Positions 6,416-15,290 of a DNA stretch of 64,000 nucleotides are shown piece by piece (position 1 is the first letter of the stretch; each line of letters starts with the position of its first letter). Under the pieces are notes generated by a model. That model made no database searches. It was not told the DNA's origin and saw only the letters and a list, made by a program, of their open reading frames with translations. Location: NCBI RefSeq assembly GCF_003113895.1, contig NZ_BDUD01000001.1:1401821-1465820 (forward strand), given 5' to 3'. This DNA is from Nostoc commune NIES-4072 (GTDB lineage: Bacteria > Cyanobacteriota > Cyanobacteriia > Cyanobacteriales > Nostocaceae). The position numbers and the translations under genes are program-made.

Positions 6416-8684
6416 ACCTCGTAATTCTCCGCATATAATTCCCCCACAATTGAGCTGCTTGAGCGCTGCTACCAGATGTAGGGGAATTATTATCGTTTCC
6501 CAGCCAGACACCGGTTACAAGCCGCCGACTGGGGATAAAACCTATGAACCATAAGTCAACGTTTTTATCAGTAGTGCCTGTTTTCCCAGCTTCCCCCAGT
6601 CCAATTGCAGCACTACGCCCAGTCCCTCTGGTGACTACGCCACGCATCAAACTAGTCATCTCATCGGCTACACCATTTGACAGAACTCGTTTGTTGGCAT
6701 CTGGATCTTGGTCGAAGGAGTAGATTACACGACAGGTTTTGATATCATTGCGATCGCGGCAATCACCGCTGTCTAAAATTCGGTTAATCGCATGGGGAGG
6801 ATTCCATACACCACCATTACTAATAGCGCCAAAAGCACCAGTCATTTCCAAAACATTGACTACACTTTGACCTAGTACTAAGCCAGGAACTGGATCAAGG
6901 GTTGACTTGATTCCCAAATTCTGTGCCATTGCCACGACTTTATTCAGCCCAATTTCTTTTGCAACTCGTAGGGCAATGGGATTTTCTGAAAGAGCCAGCC
7001 CTGTGGCAATATCTAAAGTAGCCTCAGCACCAGCACGACAGGGTTTATAAGTAAAGCCTTGCCAAGTTAAAGGGGCACAAGAATAACTTTTTGATCCTGG
7101 AATTCCCTGTTGAATAGCAGCAGTGTAAGCAAAGATTTTGAAGGTGGAACCTGGTTGTCTTTTGGCTTGAACGGCACGATTGAACTGACTTTTTCTGTAA
7201 TCAGTCCCGCCCACCATTGCCAGAATACTGCCCGTACTAGAGTCAAGAGTGACTATCGCCCCTTGAGAAAAATTAAAATTTCTGCCGGCGTTGTTCACTG
7301 AATTATTTAACGCCGCTTCTGCTTGGCTTTGTATCGCTGGATCAAGCTTGGTTTCAATGATATAATTTCCTTCTCTTGCAGCTCCCTCCCCTAAGATTGA
7401 TTCAAGCTCAGAGAAGACGTAACTGTAAAAATAAGGAGCGATCGTCTTAGCTTGCTGTTCACACACTTTAGGACTAATTTGGACAGTGGAGCGTCTAGCT
7501 CGGTTCGCATCCTCAGGCTTGATTTTGCCCATCTCCAGCAACCGCTTAATCACACGATTTCGGTATTCAGCTGCTTCTAATTTATTTGGCGCATCCCCAC
7601 AAAAATCGAAAGCGTTGGGAGCAGGTAAAATCCCTACCAATGTTGCTGCTTCTGCCAAAGTTAATTCTTTAGCGGGCTTCTCAAAATAATATCGGGATGC
7701 ATCCTCAAAGCCAGAGGTATCTCCCCCTAAAAAAACCCGATTTAAGTACATCAGCAAAATATCATCTTTGCTGTAAAAGGTTTCGAGCTTTAGGGCAACA
7801 ACTGCTTCTCGCAATTTGCGTCCAAGGGTATCTTGCCTGCCTACATACTCGCGGAACAAACTGCGGGCAACTTGCTGGGTAACAGTGCTGGCTCCTTGTT
7901 GCACATCTCCACTACGGCTATTAATCAATACGGCTCGTAAAATTCCTACAGGATCAACCCCGAAGTGCCAGTAATAACGACTATCCTCTGAAGCCACCAC
8001 CGCAGCAGGCAAATAAGGGCCAAATTCGTCTAATCGCTTCATGTCTACGTGAGAGATAGTCCGAGGCTCTCTCAGGGGAGTGGCTCCATCACGGGCGTAA
8101 ACAACTACTGGGGCGCGTGTAGCTGTAGGTAGGGGTCTAACTGAAAACTTCAGCCATTCGACGCCAATTACTAACGCTAACAGGGCACTAGTACCACCGA
8201 CGCCATAAGCTGTCCAACTTGCAGCTTTCACATACCAGGCTGGTGGATCGACGTATTGCAACCGCACAGAAGCGGCGAGTTCTGGGGGGCCCAAAGTGAG
8301 AATATCGCCGTGACGCAGTTCTAGAGAATTGACACGACGCTTGCCACGATAAATGCCATTGGTAGAGTTTTCATCTTTAATGACGAAAACTGGTGTGCGT
8401 TGGCTAGAATTCCGCGATAGCGACAGGTGAATTTGGCTGACAACAGGGTTACGGATGACGATATCGCTGGATTTGGAGCTACGACCTAGAATATAGCGAT
8501 CGCCCAACAGTGGATATACCTCTGCTTTATCCGCCCCCGCATCCTGCACCCAAAGTTCCGGTACTTTGGCATTAGGCTTGAGCGCCAATTTAGAAAAATC
8601 GACCCTAGCTTGGATAGTATGTACCGCTTGAGTCAGTTGACCAAGTAAAGTTTGTGGCTTTTGAGGGGGTTGGGGAGAACTCAT
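6414..8684 (-). CDS. FHA-domain class A penicillin-binding protein 1
   Basis: This 756-residue bifunctional peptidoglycan synthase acts at the outer face of the inner membrane. A cytoplasmic FHA domain occupies about residues 60-140 (LGDRYILGRSSKSSDIVIRN, then DENSTNGIYRGKR), followed by one membrane helix at about 160-180. The GT51 glycosyltransferase follows, with catalytic Glu233 in SEDSRYYWHFGVD and QGASTVTQQVAR at 263-274. The transpeptidase comes next, with Ser513-x-x-Lys516 (PGSTFK), Ser566-Glu-Asn568 and Lys701-Thr-Gly703. All catalytic motifs are intact. An FHA domain recognises phosphothreonine, so activity may be controlled by a Ser/Thr kinase; that is inference. The gene is transcribed away from the secreted-protein gene at 9117. 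Confidence 0.95.
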   Translation of the reverse strand: MSSPQPPQKPQTLLGQLTQAVHTIQARVDFSKLALKPNAKVPELWVQDAGADKAEVYPLLGDRYILGRSSKSSDIVIRNPVVSQIHLSLSRNSSQRTPVFVIKDENSTNGIYRGKRRVNSLELRHGDILTLGPPELAASVRLQYVDPPAWYVKAASWTAYGVGGTSALLALVIGVEWLKFSVRPLPTATRAPVVVYARDGATPLREPRTISHVDMKRLDEFGPYLPAAVVASEDSRYYWHFGVDPVGILRAVLINSRSGDVQQGASTVTQQVARSLFREYVGRQDTLGRKLREAVVALKLETFYSKDDILLMYLNRVFLGGDTSGFEDASRYYFEKPAKELTLAEAATLVGILPAPNAFDFCGDAPNKLEAAEYRNRVIKRLLEMGKIKPEDANRARRSTVQISPKVCEQQAKTIAPYFYSYVFSELESILGEGAAREGNYIIETKLDPAIQSQAEAALNNSVNNAGRNFNFSQGAIVTLDSSTGSILAMVGGTDYRKSQFNRAVQAKRQPGSTFKIFAYTAAIQQGIPGSKSYSCAPLTWQGFTYKPCRAGAEATLDIATGLALSENPIALRVAKEIGLNKVVAMAQNLGIKSTLDPVPGLVLGQSVVNVLEMTGAFGAISNGGVWNPPHAINRILDSGDCRDRNDIKTCRVIYSFDQDPDANKRVLSNGVADEMTSLMRGVVTRGTGRSAAIGLGEAGKTGTTDKNVDLWFIGFIPSRRLVTGVWLGNDNNSPTSGSSAQAAQLWGNYMRRITR

Positions 8685-9116
8685 CGGCTATTTACATCAC
8701 ACTTTTTAGTGAAGAATCGGGCGAATTACAATCAATTTAGATGTTAGTCTTTCATCATTTTACTCATAAGCCAAAGCAGAAATTATCTATACGGAATTTT
8801 TTGGCTTAATTTATACTTAATACCAACCTATCCCTGCTAATATGTTGTATTTTTTGCTACTTTCTCACATACAAATAAATTTTTTATCCATTCTCAAAGG
8901 TCTATTTTATATGTGTTACTTTTTCTCTCACTACAATCTTCCTTCTAAAGATTGTATTTTTAAGCACTAGTTATTAATAGACAACAGATTTAATTTTTAC
9001 CAATTTTACATATTCACATATTCTGAAACAAACCTAAATATATTCATTTAGGAAGATTTTCTAAATTCTATTGTCTGTTTTAATGGGCCGAGTGTTCCGT
9101 TGAGGTTAATTACAGA
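8685..9116. other. AT-rich divergent promoter region
   Basis: This 430-bp region lies between two genes that read apart, so it should hold both promoters. A hairpin ACAATCTT / AAGATTGT (8933-8955) followed by a T-run lies in the middle and could be a terminator-like or regulatory stem on the + strand. No ORF of protein character was seen. Confidence 0.5.
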
Positions 9117-9788
9117 ATGATGGGAAAATCTCTGACTCTGATTGGTGCAGCTTTATCTTTAGCATTCACTGCTAACATTGCTGTAGCCGAATCTAGTAAA
9201 TCCTCCATAGCCCAATCCAGTGGCGGCTCAACTAGTGCACCAACGGAAATTAAGTTGTCCCCAGAAGGTAAGAAAATTCTATGCGAGTATTTTCCACTCA
9301 ACTCACGCTGTCCCGGCGGCACAGCACTCACCCCTAGCACTCCTAGTGGCACTACAGCACCAGCAGAAACCACGCCCAGTGGTACCACCACACCAGATAG
9401 CACAACTGCACCAGGTAGCACAACTGCACCAGGATCTGGATCTGCCACTCCCGAAAGCACTCCAGCGCCAGGAAGCGTTACCCCATCTGAACCTGGTTCT
9501 CCTAGCAACTTAACTCCTCCAGCACCAGGAAGCGTTACCCCGCCTGATTCTGGCACTCCTGGCAACTTAACTCCACCAGGAAGCGTTACTCCAGTTCAAC
9601 CTGGCACTCCTGGCAGCAGTACCGAACCAAGCAGCCCAACTTCACCTGAGTCTGGCGCTCCAGGCAGCATTACCGTACCAGGAAACCCAACTACACCTGA
9701 GTCTGGTACTACTGACAGCAATCCCGAACCAAGTACTGGTTCTCCCAATAATACTCCAGGCTCTAATTCGCCAACTCCTAGCCGATAA
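9117..9788 (+). CDS. Secreted Pro/Thr/Ser-rich protein
   Basis: This 223-residue protein begins with a clear signal peptide (residues 1 to about 24, cut after ANIAVA). A short conserved-looking segment LSPEGKKILCEYFPLNSRC with two cysteines follows at about residues 48-66. The rest, from about 70 to the end, is low-complexity repeats of PGS-VTP, PGSTTA and PESG type. Such a tail suggests an extended, probably glycosylated or wall/sheath-associated region. The LCxxFPLNSRC-type segment appears in my memory of other secreted Nostoc proteins, but I cannot name a family. A strong terminator hairpin follows at 9862. Confidence 0.7.
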   Translation: MMGKSLTLIGAALSLAFTANIAVAESSKSSIAQSSGGSTSAPTEIKLSPEGKKILCEYFPLNSRCPGGTALTPSTPSGTTAPAETTPSGTTTPDSTTAPGSTTAPGSGSATPESTPAPGSVTPSEPGSPSNLTPPAPGSVTPPDSGTPGNLTPPGSVTPVQPGTPGSSTEPSSPTSPESGAPGSITVPGNPTTPESGTTDSNPEPSTGSPNNTPGSNSPTPSR

Positions 9789-9861
9789 CTAAATTAAAAG
9801 CTGAGGCATAATAATCTGAATAATAGTTTGCCATCAGCGATCGCCAGTGCATCTTGACCTC

Positions 9862-9888
9862 TTACACCAGTTATGCAAACTGGTGTAA
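9862..9888 (+). terminator. Terminator hairpin after the secreted-protein gene
   Basis: Perfect 11-bp inverted repeat TTACACCAGTT / AACTGGTGTAA with a 5-base loop, 74 bp after the stop codon. The downstream T-run is weak. Confidence 0.6.
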
Positions 9889-9965
9889 AATAATAACTCA
9901 AAATCGCTCAAACCAATAAATAAAGTCTTCGCATATAGGATTGAGCAAAGGTTTTAGTAATTAAT

Positions 9966-9990
9966 AGCCTGGGATGATTTATCCCAGGCT
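9966..9990 (-). terminator. Terminator hairpin after lspA
   Basis: Perfect 10-bp stem AGCCTGGGAT / ATCCCAGGCT with a 5-base loop, 7 bp after the lspA stop. It is placed to end the bioY-lspA transcript. Confidence 0.65.
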
Positions 9991-9997
9991 TAATAGT

Positions 9998-10474
9998 TTA
10001 ATGCGACCTGTCAGTTGAAGTCGGTGTTTTTTGAAAGGAAGCAATTAACAGGCAAACAATACCGATACTAATAAATGAATCTGCCACATTAAATACAGCA
10101 AAGTTAATCAGGCGAAAATCAAGAAAATCAACGACGTAGCCCAAAACAAAGCGATCAATACCGTTGCCCATAGCTCCACCTAAAATCAAGCCATAGCCCA
10201 ACTGATCCCATAAATTTAATGTTGGGCCAAACAAGGCCAACGCTATCAATACTAAACTCACTCCTAAAGATAACCAGCGCAACCATTCTACTTTCCCACT
10301 TAATAGACTAAAAGCCGCACCAGTATTAGTGACATAGGTGAAGTGAAATATTCCAGCAAAAAGTGGTAGTGTTTGCCCCAAGCTAAAGGTTTGCACTACC
10401 CAGTATTTTGTTATTTGATCTAAGAAAAAAGCTATGAAGGCAGCTATCCAGAAAAGGCGATTTTTTAAACGCAT
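9998..10474 (-). CDS. lspA: Lipoprotein signal peptidase (signal peptidase II)
   Basis: This 158-residue inner-membrane aspartyl protease removes signal peptides from diacylated prolipoproteins, for example the PstS encoded at 12013. Four hydrophobic helices are visible. The two catalytic aspartates are Asp107 in GNGIDRF and Asp132 in FNVADSFISIG, and the family segment YVTNTGAAFSLL is at about 47-58. The length is normal. It lies downstream of bioY on the same strand with a 93-bp gap filled by heptamer repeats, so the two are probably co-transcribed, although their functions are unrelated. Confidence 0.96.
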   Translation of the reverse strand: MRLKNRLFWIAAFIAFFLDQITKYWVVQTFSLGQTLPLFAGIFHFTYVTNTGAAFSLLSGKVEWLRWLSLGVSLVLIALALFGPTLNLWDQLGYGLILGGAMGNGIDRFVLGYVVDFLDFRLINFAVFNVADSFISIGIVCLLIASFQKTPTSTDRSH

Positions 10475-10479
10475 GAAAC

Positions 10480-10560
10480 TAGGGGCTAGGATTAGGGACT
10501 AGGGACTAGGGACTAAGGATTAGAAGAATTTTAAATTTCTAGTCCTTAGTCTCTAGCCCC
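10480..10560. repeat. Heptamer repeats (GGGACTA) with an inverted copy
   Basis: GGGACTA/GGGATTA units at 10490-10520 are followed by the inverted form CTAGTCC/TTAGTCT at about 10538-10556, so the block can fold on itself between bioY and lspA. Confidence 0.75.
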
Positions 10561-10567
10561 TTCATGA

Positions 10568-11155
10568 CTAATAAAACATTAAGTGACGCAATATATATGC
10601 TATTACAGTAACGGCACAGACCACATTTAGTTGCCCTGGTAGTGCAAACCAAGAGTATCTAAGGATTGCTTGCATCAAGGGAAGATTTTCTGTGCCTTTC
10701 CACTGAAAAATATAGCTAATAATCAAATAAGCAATACCGCAGATGTGGATAGTTAACAAGCCACAAATGCAACTAAAGGCGAGAGTTTCTAGTCGAGGTC
10801 TAGCTTTAAAAGCGAACAAACCACAAATCCAAGCTCCAGGAATAAAGCCTAATAGATAGCCAAATTGAGATAATTTAACATAACCAATACCGCCCCCATC
10901 CGCAAATACAGGTAATAAGGTCAATCCCATGACTAAATAGGCAATTTGTGAAAGCGCACCAGCATTTTTGCCCCCTAAACAACCCACCAGCAATACTGCG
11001 CCAACTTGAAAAGTGACACCTAAAGAAATTGTCTGAATTCCGTGCTTACTCCAATTCCAAGGTAAGGTGATACCATAAACTTCTAGGAAAGTGCCACCCA
11101 TTGTCAGGAGTAAGCCAATCATTGACCATAGTAATTGATTGGAAGCAGCAAACAT
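10568..11155 (-). CDS. bioY: Biotin transporter substrate-binding component BioY
   Basis: This 195-residue integral membrane protein of the BioY family is the S component of an ECF-type biotin importer. It has about six hydrophobic helices and the family segment GLTLLPVFADGGGIGYVKL, followed by FGYLLGFIPGAWICG; the glycine-rich run and the GYLLGF helix are typical. No energy-coupling module (bioM/bioN or ecfAAT) is encoded nearby, so it either works alone or uses components encoded elsewhere. lspA lies immediately downstream. The upstream region carries a repeat element and no recognisable BirA operator. Confidence 0.88.
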   Translation of the reverse strand: MFAASNQLLWSMIGLLLTMGGTFLEVYGITLPWNWSKHGIQTISLGVTFQVGAVLLVGCLGGKNAGALSQIAYLVMGLTLLPVFADGGGIGYVKLSQFGYLLGFIPGAWICGLFAFKARPRLETLAFSCICGLLTIHICGIAYLIISYIFQWKGTENLPLMQAILRYSWFALPGQLNVVCAVTVIAYILRHLMFY

Positions 11156-11199
11156 TTATTCAGTCAACCAGGGAAAGGCAAAAGGGAAAACTAACAGCA

Positions 11200-11300
11200 A
11201 CTAGTACCGCAAGGCGGAAGTCAAAAGTCAAAAGGATTGTATTTCAGGCTTTTGTACATTTGAAATGGGTATGTTCATTTCTGCGTCCGCCGTACTAGTA
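11200..11300. repeat. Inverted-repeat element (ACTAGTACCGC...GCCGTACTAGTA)
   Basis: A roughly 100-bp element bounded by inverted ends ACTAGTACCGCAAGGCGGA and TCCGCCGTACTAGTA. A related copy lies at 23815-24031, sharing CCGCAA-GCAGAAGTCAAAAG on the left and CCGCCG...GTACTAGTA on the right. It looks like a non-autonomous mobile repeat. Confidence 0.65.
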
Positions 11301-11926
11301 TATTCATTAGTGTTAGAATGGGATTAGTGCTGACACCTCTAAGGACTAGCATATTTTTTTGCCTTTTTGGTATGTAACTTTTCAGTTACGCAAATTATGG
11401 CTTAGGTGTCAATAGTTGTAATTTTATTGGTTGAAGCGTAGTCTGCTTATGGTAGTTGGCCTAATACATGTTAATAATAGTAGTAAATAAAATATAGTAT
11501 TTATTATAAATTTTTAGATTCAATACCCAGTTTTACTAATTTTTTAGCGATCGCCCCCCTACTCTCAAAAAACAGGCAATTTATAGTTTTTCTTCTGTTT
11601 TCCTCAACAATAATTTCACTCATTAAACTTAGATTTTTTACTTATGCCTTGAAATCTGCTGAGACTGATAAGCAAAAACAATCTTCGATGTTAATACCCA
11701 ATAATTTATGAGGCTTAGAGTATACCATAGACTGCAATATTTTTATACATTTTTTTATAAATTGACCAATAAATTTACACTATCAAAATTTTTTGTAAAT
11801 ATCTGTAACCCAATCCTTGTGGTAATATTTGTAAGATGTGACGAAAATAGCAGTATAAATTTTATTAAGTAAAACGAGAAAAGAGTGTTTGTTCTTCATC
11901 AAAAAAAAACAAGCATTTTTTGCTTT
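11301..11926. other. Non-coding region upstream of the pst operon
   Basis: About 600 bp of AT-rich DNA without a protein-like frame lie between the repeat at 11200 and the Pho box. It contains a HIP1-like GCGATCGC at about 11548 but no other recognised element. Confidence 0.5.
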
Positions 11927-11956
11927 GTTAACCTATCCTTTACCTTGACCTTCATC
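11927..11956 (+). promoter_or_regulatory. Pho box upstream of pstS
   Basis: Three 8-bp units spaced by 3 bp, GTTAACCT-atc-CTTTACCT-tga-CCTTCATC, match the cyanobacterial PhoB (SphR) binding pattern of CTTAACCT-like direct repeats with an 11-bp period. The box ends 56 bp before the chosen pstS start. It predicts induction of pstSCAB under phosphate limitation. Confidence 0.8.
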
Positions 11957-12012
11957 TTTTAGGGGTATCCTGAGAAGCGCTCACCTGAAAAGTTACCCAA
12001 ACATTGATAGCG

Positions 12013-13197
12013 ATGCCCTCAAATTTTAGTGTAACAAAAATCCATCGCCTCACAGCTTCAGTTTCAGTGTTAGCACTGACAATTAGCCTAGCTGCATGTG
12101 GTGGCGGACAGCAAAATCCAGATAATACAGCCACCAAGGATGCTCCTTCTGGTACTGCTACAGATACCACAGCCTCTAGCACAACCAAATTAGATTTGGG
12201 TGGAAATCTCAAGTTAAGCGGGGCTGGTGCGTCTTTCCCAGCACCACTGTATGATACATGGTTTACGGATTTAAACAAAAAATATCCAAATCTACAAATT
12301 GACTATGCTTCAGTTGGTAGCGGTGCTGGAGTTGAGCAGTTTATCAAAGGGACTGTAGACTTTGGTGCTAGCGATGTTGCCATGAAGGATGAAGAAATCC
12401 AAAAAGTACCAGCAGATAAAGGCGTTATTTTACTGCCTGTAACTGCTGGTAGTATTGTGTTGGCTTACAACTTGCCTGATGTTTCAGAACTAAAGCTACC
12501 ACGAGCCGTTTACGCCGATATTCTACTAGGCAAAATCAAGTCTTGGAATGATCCCCAAATTGCCAAGGCTAACCCAGGTGCAAAGCTTCCTAACCAGCCA
12601 ATCACAGTTGTTCATCGTTCCGATGGTAGTGGAACAACAGGTGTGTTTACAAAACACCTCAGCACCATCAGTCCGGATTGGAAGACTAAAGTTGGTGAAG
12701 GTAAAACTGTCAACTGGCCTGTAGGAGTTGGTGCAAAAGGCAATGAGGGTGTTACCGCCCAAATCCAACAAACACAAGGTTCTATTGGTTATGTCGAATA
12801 CGGCTACGCCAAACAAAATAGTCTCAAGTTTGCTGCTTTAGAAAATAAAGGCGGTAAGTTTATTGTCCCTAGTGAGGAGTCAGCCTCTAAAACTCTGGCA
12901 TCAGCAACTCTACCGCCTAATCTCCGCATCTTCATTTCCGATCCAGAAGGCGCTGATTCTTATCCCATCGTCACTTACACTTGGCTGTTGGTTTACAAGA
13001 AATATCCTGATGCGGCAAAAGCTAAGGCTATGGAAGCTGCGATCGAATATGCTTTAACTGAAGGCCAGAAGAATGCTGTGGCACTAGGGTATGTTCCTCT
13101 GCCCCAAAACGTCATTACAAAGGTGGCTGCTGCTGCCGATCAAATTAGTCCAGATTATAAAATCGCTGTTGGTAGTGGTACTAGTGCTAGCAAGTAG
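12013..13197 (+). CDS. pstS: Phosphate ABC transporter substrate-binding lipoprotein
   Basis: This 394-residue periplasmic phosphate-binding protein belongs to the Pst importer. The lipoprotein signal peptide ends in the lipobox LAAC (cysteine about residue 29), followed by a Gly/Asp/Thr-rich spacer to about 60. The binding-protein fold shows LSGAGASFPAPLYDTWF near 67 and HRSDGSGTTGVFTKHLS in the middle, both phosphate-binding loops of the family. The ATG at 12013 (MPSNFSV) is preferred to a TTG nine bases upstream because it gives a standard signal peptide. It is the first gene of pstSCAB and lies behind a Pho box. A hairpin between it and pstC may keep pstS mRNA more abundant than the rest. 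Confidence 0.96.
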   Translation: MPSNFSVTKIHRLTASVSVLALTISLAACGGGQQNPDNTATKDAPSGTATDTTASSTTKLDLGGNLKLSGAGASFPAPLYDTWFTDLNKKYPNLQIDYASVGSGAGVEQFIKGTVDFGASDVAMKDEEIQKVPADKGVILLPVTAGSIVLAYNLPDVSELKLPRAVYADILLGKIKSWNDPQIAKANPGAKLPNQPITVVHRSDGSGTTGVFTKHLSTISPDWKTKVGEGKTVNWPVGVGAKGNEGVTAQIQQTQGSIGYVEYGYAKQNSLKFAALENKGGKFIVPSEESASKTLASATLPPNLRIFISDPEGADSYPIVTYTWLLVYKKYPDAAKAKAMEAAIEYALTEGQKNAVALGYVPLPQNVITKVAAAADQISPDYKIAVGSGTSASK

Positions 13198-13312
13198 CTA
13201 CAGTTAAGACATAAAGCATTCCTAAACAATAATTTTTAGGCTGCTTACTAACACTATAGGCATTCGTAATTTGGAACTCTATTTTACCAATGTCTCGGTT
13301 TCAAAAGACGAT

Positions 13313-13343
13313 GAGGCAACAAATTTGTTGATATGGTTGCCTC
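13313..13343 (+). other. Intra-operon hairpin between pstS and pstC
   Basis: Perfect 8-bp stem GAGGCAAC / GTTGCCTC with a 15-base loop, in the 185-bp gap after pstS. It may stabilise pstS mRNA or partly terminate transcription, as often seen after binding-protein genes. It has no T-run. Confidence 0.4.
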
Positions 13344-13382
13344 CCATATATTCCTCTGATTTAATTGTGAAAGTCGGTAGTC

Positions 13383-14333
13383 ATGACTACAAATTCTCAA
13401 AACCTTTCATCAGCGACAAAAAATCGCTCTGATGTAGAAAAGTCCCTAGATCGGGGTTTTATTTGGCTTACTGCAATTTTCGCCTTTGGGGTTGCTGCCG
13501 CTTTATTATGGATCGGCTTCCAGGTTGCAATTGCTTCTGGCCCAGCCATCCAAAAGTTTGGTGCTAGCTTTTTAGCTAACACCACTTGGAATCCAGTTAA
13601 TGATAGCTACGGGGTTCTACCTCAAATTTATGGAACTCTCTTGAGTTCTTTTATCGGTTTACTTATAGCTGTACCGATTGGAGTTGGTACTGCTGTTGTA
13701 CTAAGCGAGGATTTTTTACCAGCAAAAGTGAAGTTGGTACTGGTTTTTGCAGTAGAACTGCTTGCAGCTATTCCCAGCGTTGTCTATGGCGTGTGGGGTA
13801 TTTTTGTTTTAGTGCCTATTTTAACTAACTTGGGAAAATGGCTCAATAGTTACTTTGGCTGGATACCATTTTTTAGCACCCCCCCTACAGGCCCAGGAAT
13901 GTTACCGGCAGGAGTCATATTAGCAATTATGACTTTGCCCATCATCACAGCTCTATCGCGCGATGCCTTAATTTCTATACCCTCCAGTTTGCGCCAAGCC
14001 GCCGTAGGATTAGGAGCAACCCGATGGGAAACCATCTTGCAAATTCTGATTCCAGCAGCCTTTTCAGGGATAGTTAGCGCTGTGATGTTGGCACTCGGTC
14101 GGGCAATGGGAGAAACAATGGCTGTAACAATGTTGATTGGTAATTCCAACAACATTAGTATCTCACTGTTAGCACCAGGCAATACGATTTCTTCTCTATT
14201 AGCAAATCAATTTTCAGAAGCTAGTGGTTTGCAAGTTTCGGCTTTAATGTACGCTGCTTTAGTTCTATTCTTCTTGACCCTGGTAGTTAATATCATGGCC
14301 GAGTTTATCGTTCTGAGAGTCAAGCGACTGTAG
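13383..14333 (+). CDS. pstC: Phosphate ABC transporter permease PstC
   Basis: This 316-residue inner-membrane subunit forms the phosphate channel with PstA. It has about six membrane helices, beginning at about residues 26-52. Family features are NDSYGVLPQIYGTLLSS, AAIPSVVYGVWGIFVLVP and the EAA-like loop SLRQAAVGLGATRWETI that contacts the ATPase, followed by LGRAMGETMAVTMLIGN. The length is normal. It lies 185 bp after pstS and 19 bp before pstA. Confidence 0.96.
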   Translation: MTTNSQNLSSATKNRSDVEKSLDRGFIWLTAIFAFGVAAALLWIGFQVAIASGPAIQKFGASFLANTTWNPVNDSYGVLPQIYGTLLSSFIGLLIAVPIGVGTAVVLSEDFLPAKVKLVLVFAVELLAAIPSVVYGVWGIFVLVPILTNLGKWLNSYFGWIPFFSTPPTGPGMLPAGVILAIMTLPIITALSRDALISIPSSLRQAAVGLGATRWETILQILIPAAFSGIVSAVMLALGRAMGETMAVTMLIGNSNNISISLLAPGNTISSLLANQFSEASGLQVSALMYAALVLFFLTLVVNIMAEFIVLRVKRL

Positions 14334-14352
14334 CTTAGTTGTGGGTTGAATT

Positions 14353-15234
14353 ATGACTTCTAGTTTTCCAGAGCGCAGTTTAACTCGCGCTCCCATGTCT
14401 CAAAGGACACTGTTTAATACAGTAATGACTGTAGTCGCATTTATCTGTGGGGTATTGGCACTTGTGCCTTTGCTAGCAGTACTTTCTTACGTCATTATTC
14501 AAGGTTTTAGCAGTTTGAATCCCAGCATCTTTTTTGAACTGCCACCCAAAGCTTTACAACAGGGAGGAGGCTTTGGTAATGCAATTTTGGGTACACTATT
14601 AATGGTAGGAATTGCTGCCCTAATTAGTATTCCATTTGGTGTTTTGGCGGCAATTTACATCACAGAATTTAGCTCGGCCCAAGTAGCGAGATGGGTACGT
14701 TTTGCGGCTAACGTCCTGAGTGGAGTCCCGTCAATCATTGCTGGAGTATTTGCCTATGGCGTTGTAGTTTTGACACTGGTAAAGTTAAACTTAGGATCAT
14801 ACTCTGCTCTAGGTGGAGGGTTTGCACTGGCAATTTTGATGTTGCCAATTATTGTCCGAACCACTGATGAAGCCTTGCAGTTAGTATCGCAAGATTTGCG
14901 ACAAGCATCTGTAGGGTTAGGAGCAACTAACTTTCAAACAGTAACACAAGTAGTGTTGCCAGCAGCCTTACCTGCAATTGTAACTGGGGCAACGTTAGCG
15001 ATCGCCAGAGCATCTGGAGAAACCGCACCTTTACTATTTACCGCCCTGTTTTCCAATTTTTGGCCTGGTAGCTTATTTGAACCCACAGCTTCCCTTGCTG
15101 TTTTAGTTTATAAATATGCTATTTCTCCGTTTAAAAATTGGCAATCACTAGCTTGGGCAGCATCTTTGATTTTGGTATTGATGGTTTTAATCACAAGTAT
15201 CATCGCTCGCTGGGCAACTCGCAAGAAAGTTTAG
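14353..15234 (+). CDS. pstA: Phosphate ABC transporter permease PstA
   Basis: This 293-residue inner-membrane partner of PstC has the first helix at about residues 20-50, the helix segment GVPSIIAGVFAYGVVVL, and the ATPase-contact loop DLRQASVGLGATNFQTV. The segment RASGETAPLLFTALFSN near the C-terminal third is highly typical of PstA. It sits between pstC and pstB with short gaps, so it is part of one phosphate-regulated transcript. Confidence 0.96.
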   Translation: MTSSFPERSLTRAPMSQRTLFNTVMTVVAFICGVLALVPLLAVLSYVIIQGFSSLNPSIFFELPPKALQQGGGFGNAILGTLLMVGIAALISIPFGVLAAIYITEFSSAQVARWVRFAANVLSGVPSIIAGVFAYGVVVLTLVKLNLGSYSALGGGFALAILMLPIIVRTTDEALQLVSQDLRQASVGLGATNFQTVTQVVLPAALPAIVTGATLAIARASGETAPLLFTALFSNFWPGSLFEPTASLAVLVYKYAISPFKNWQSLAWAASLILVLMVLITSIIARWATRKKV

Positions 15235-15290
15235 TCAAATACTACATAATAGCGGATTTGTATCGCTAAAACTAATACTACATTTAATTT

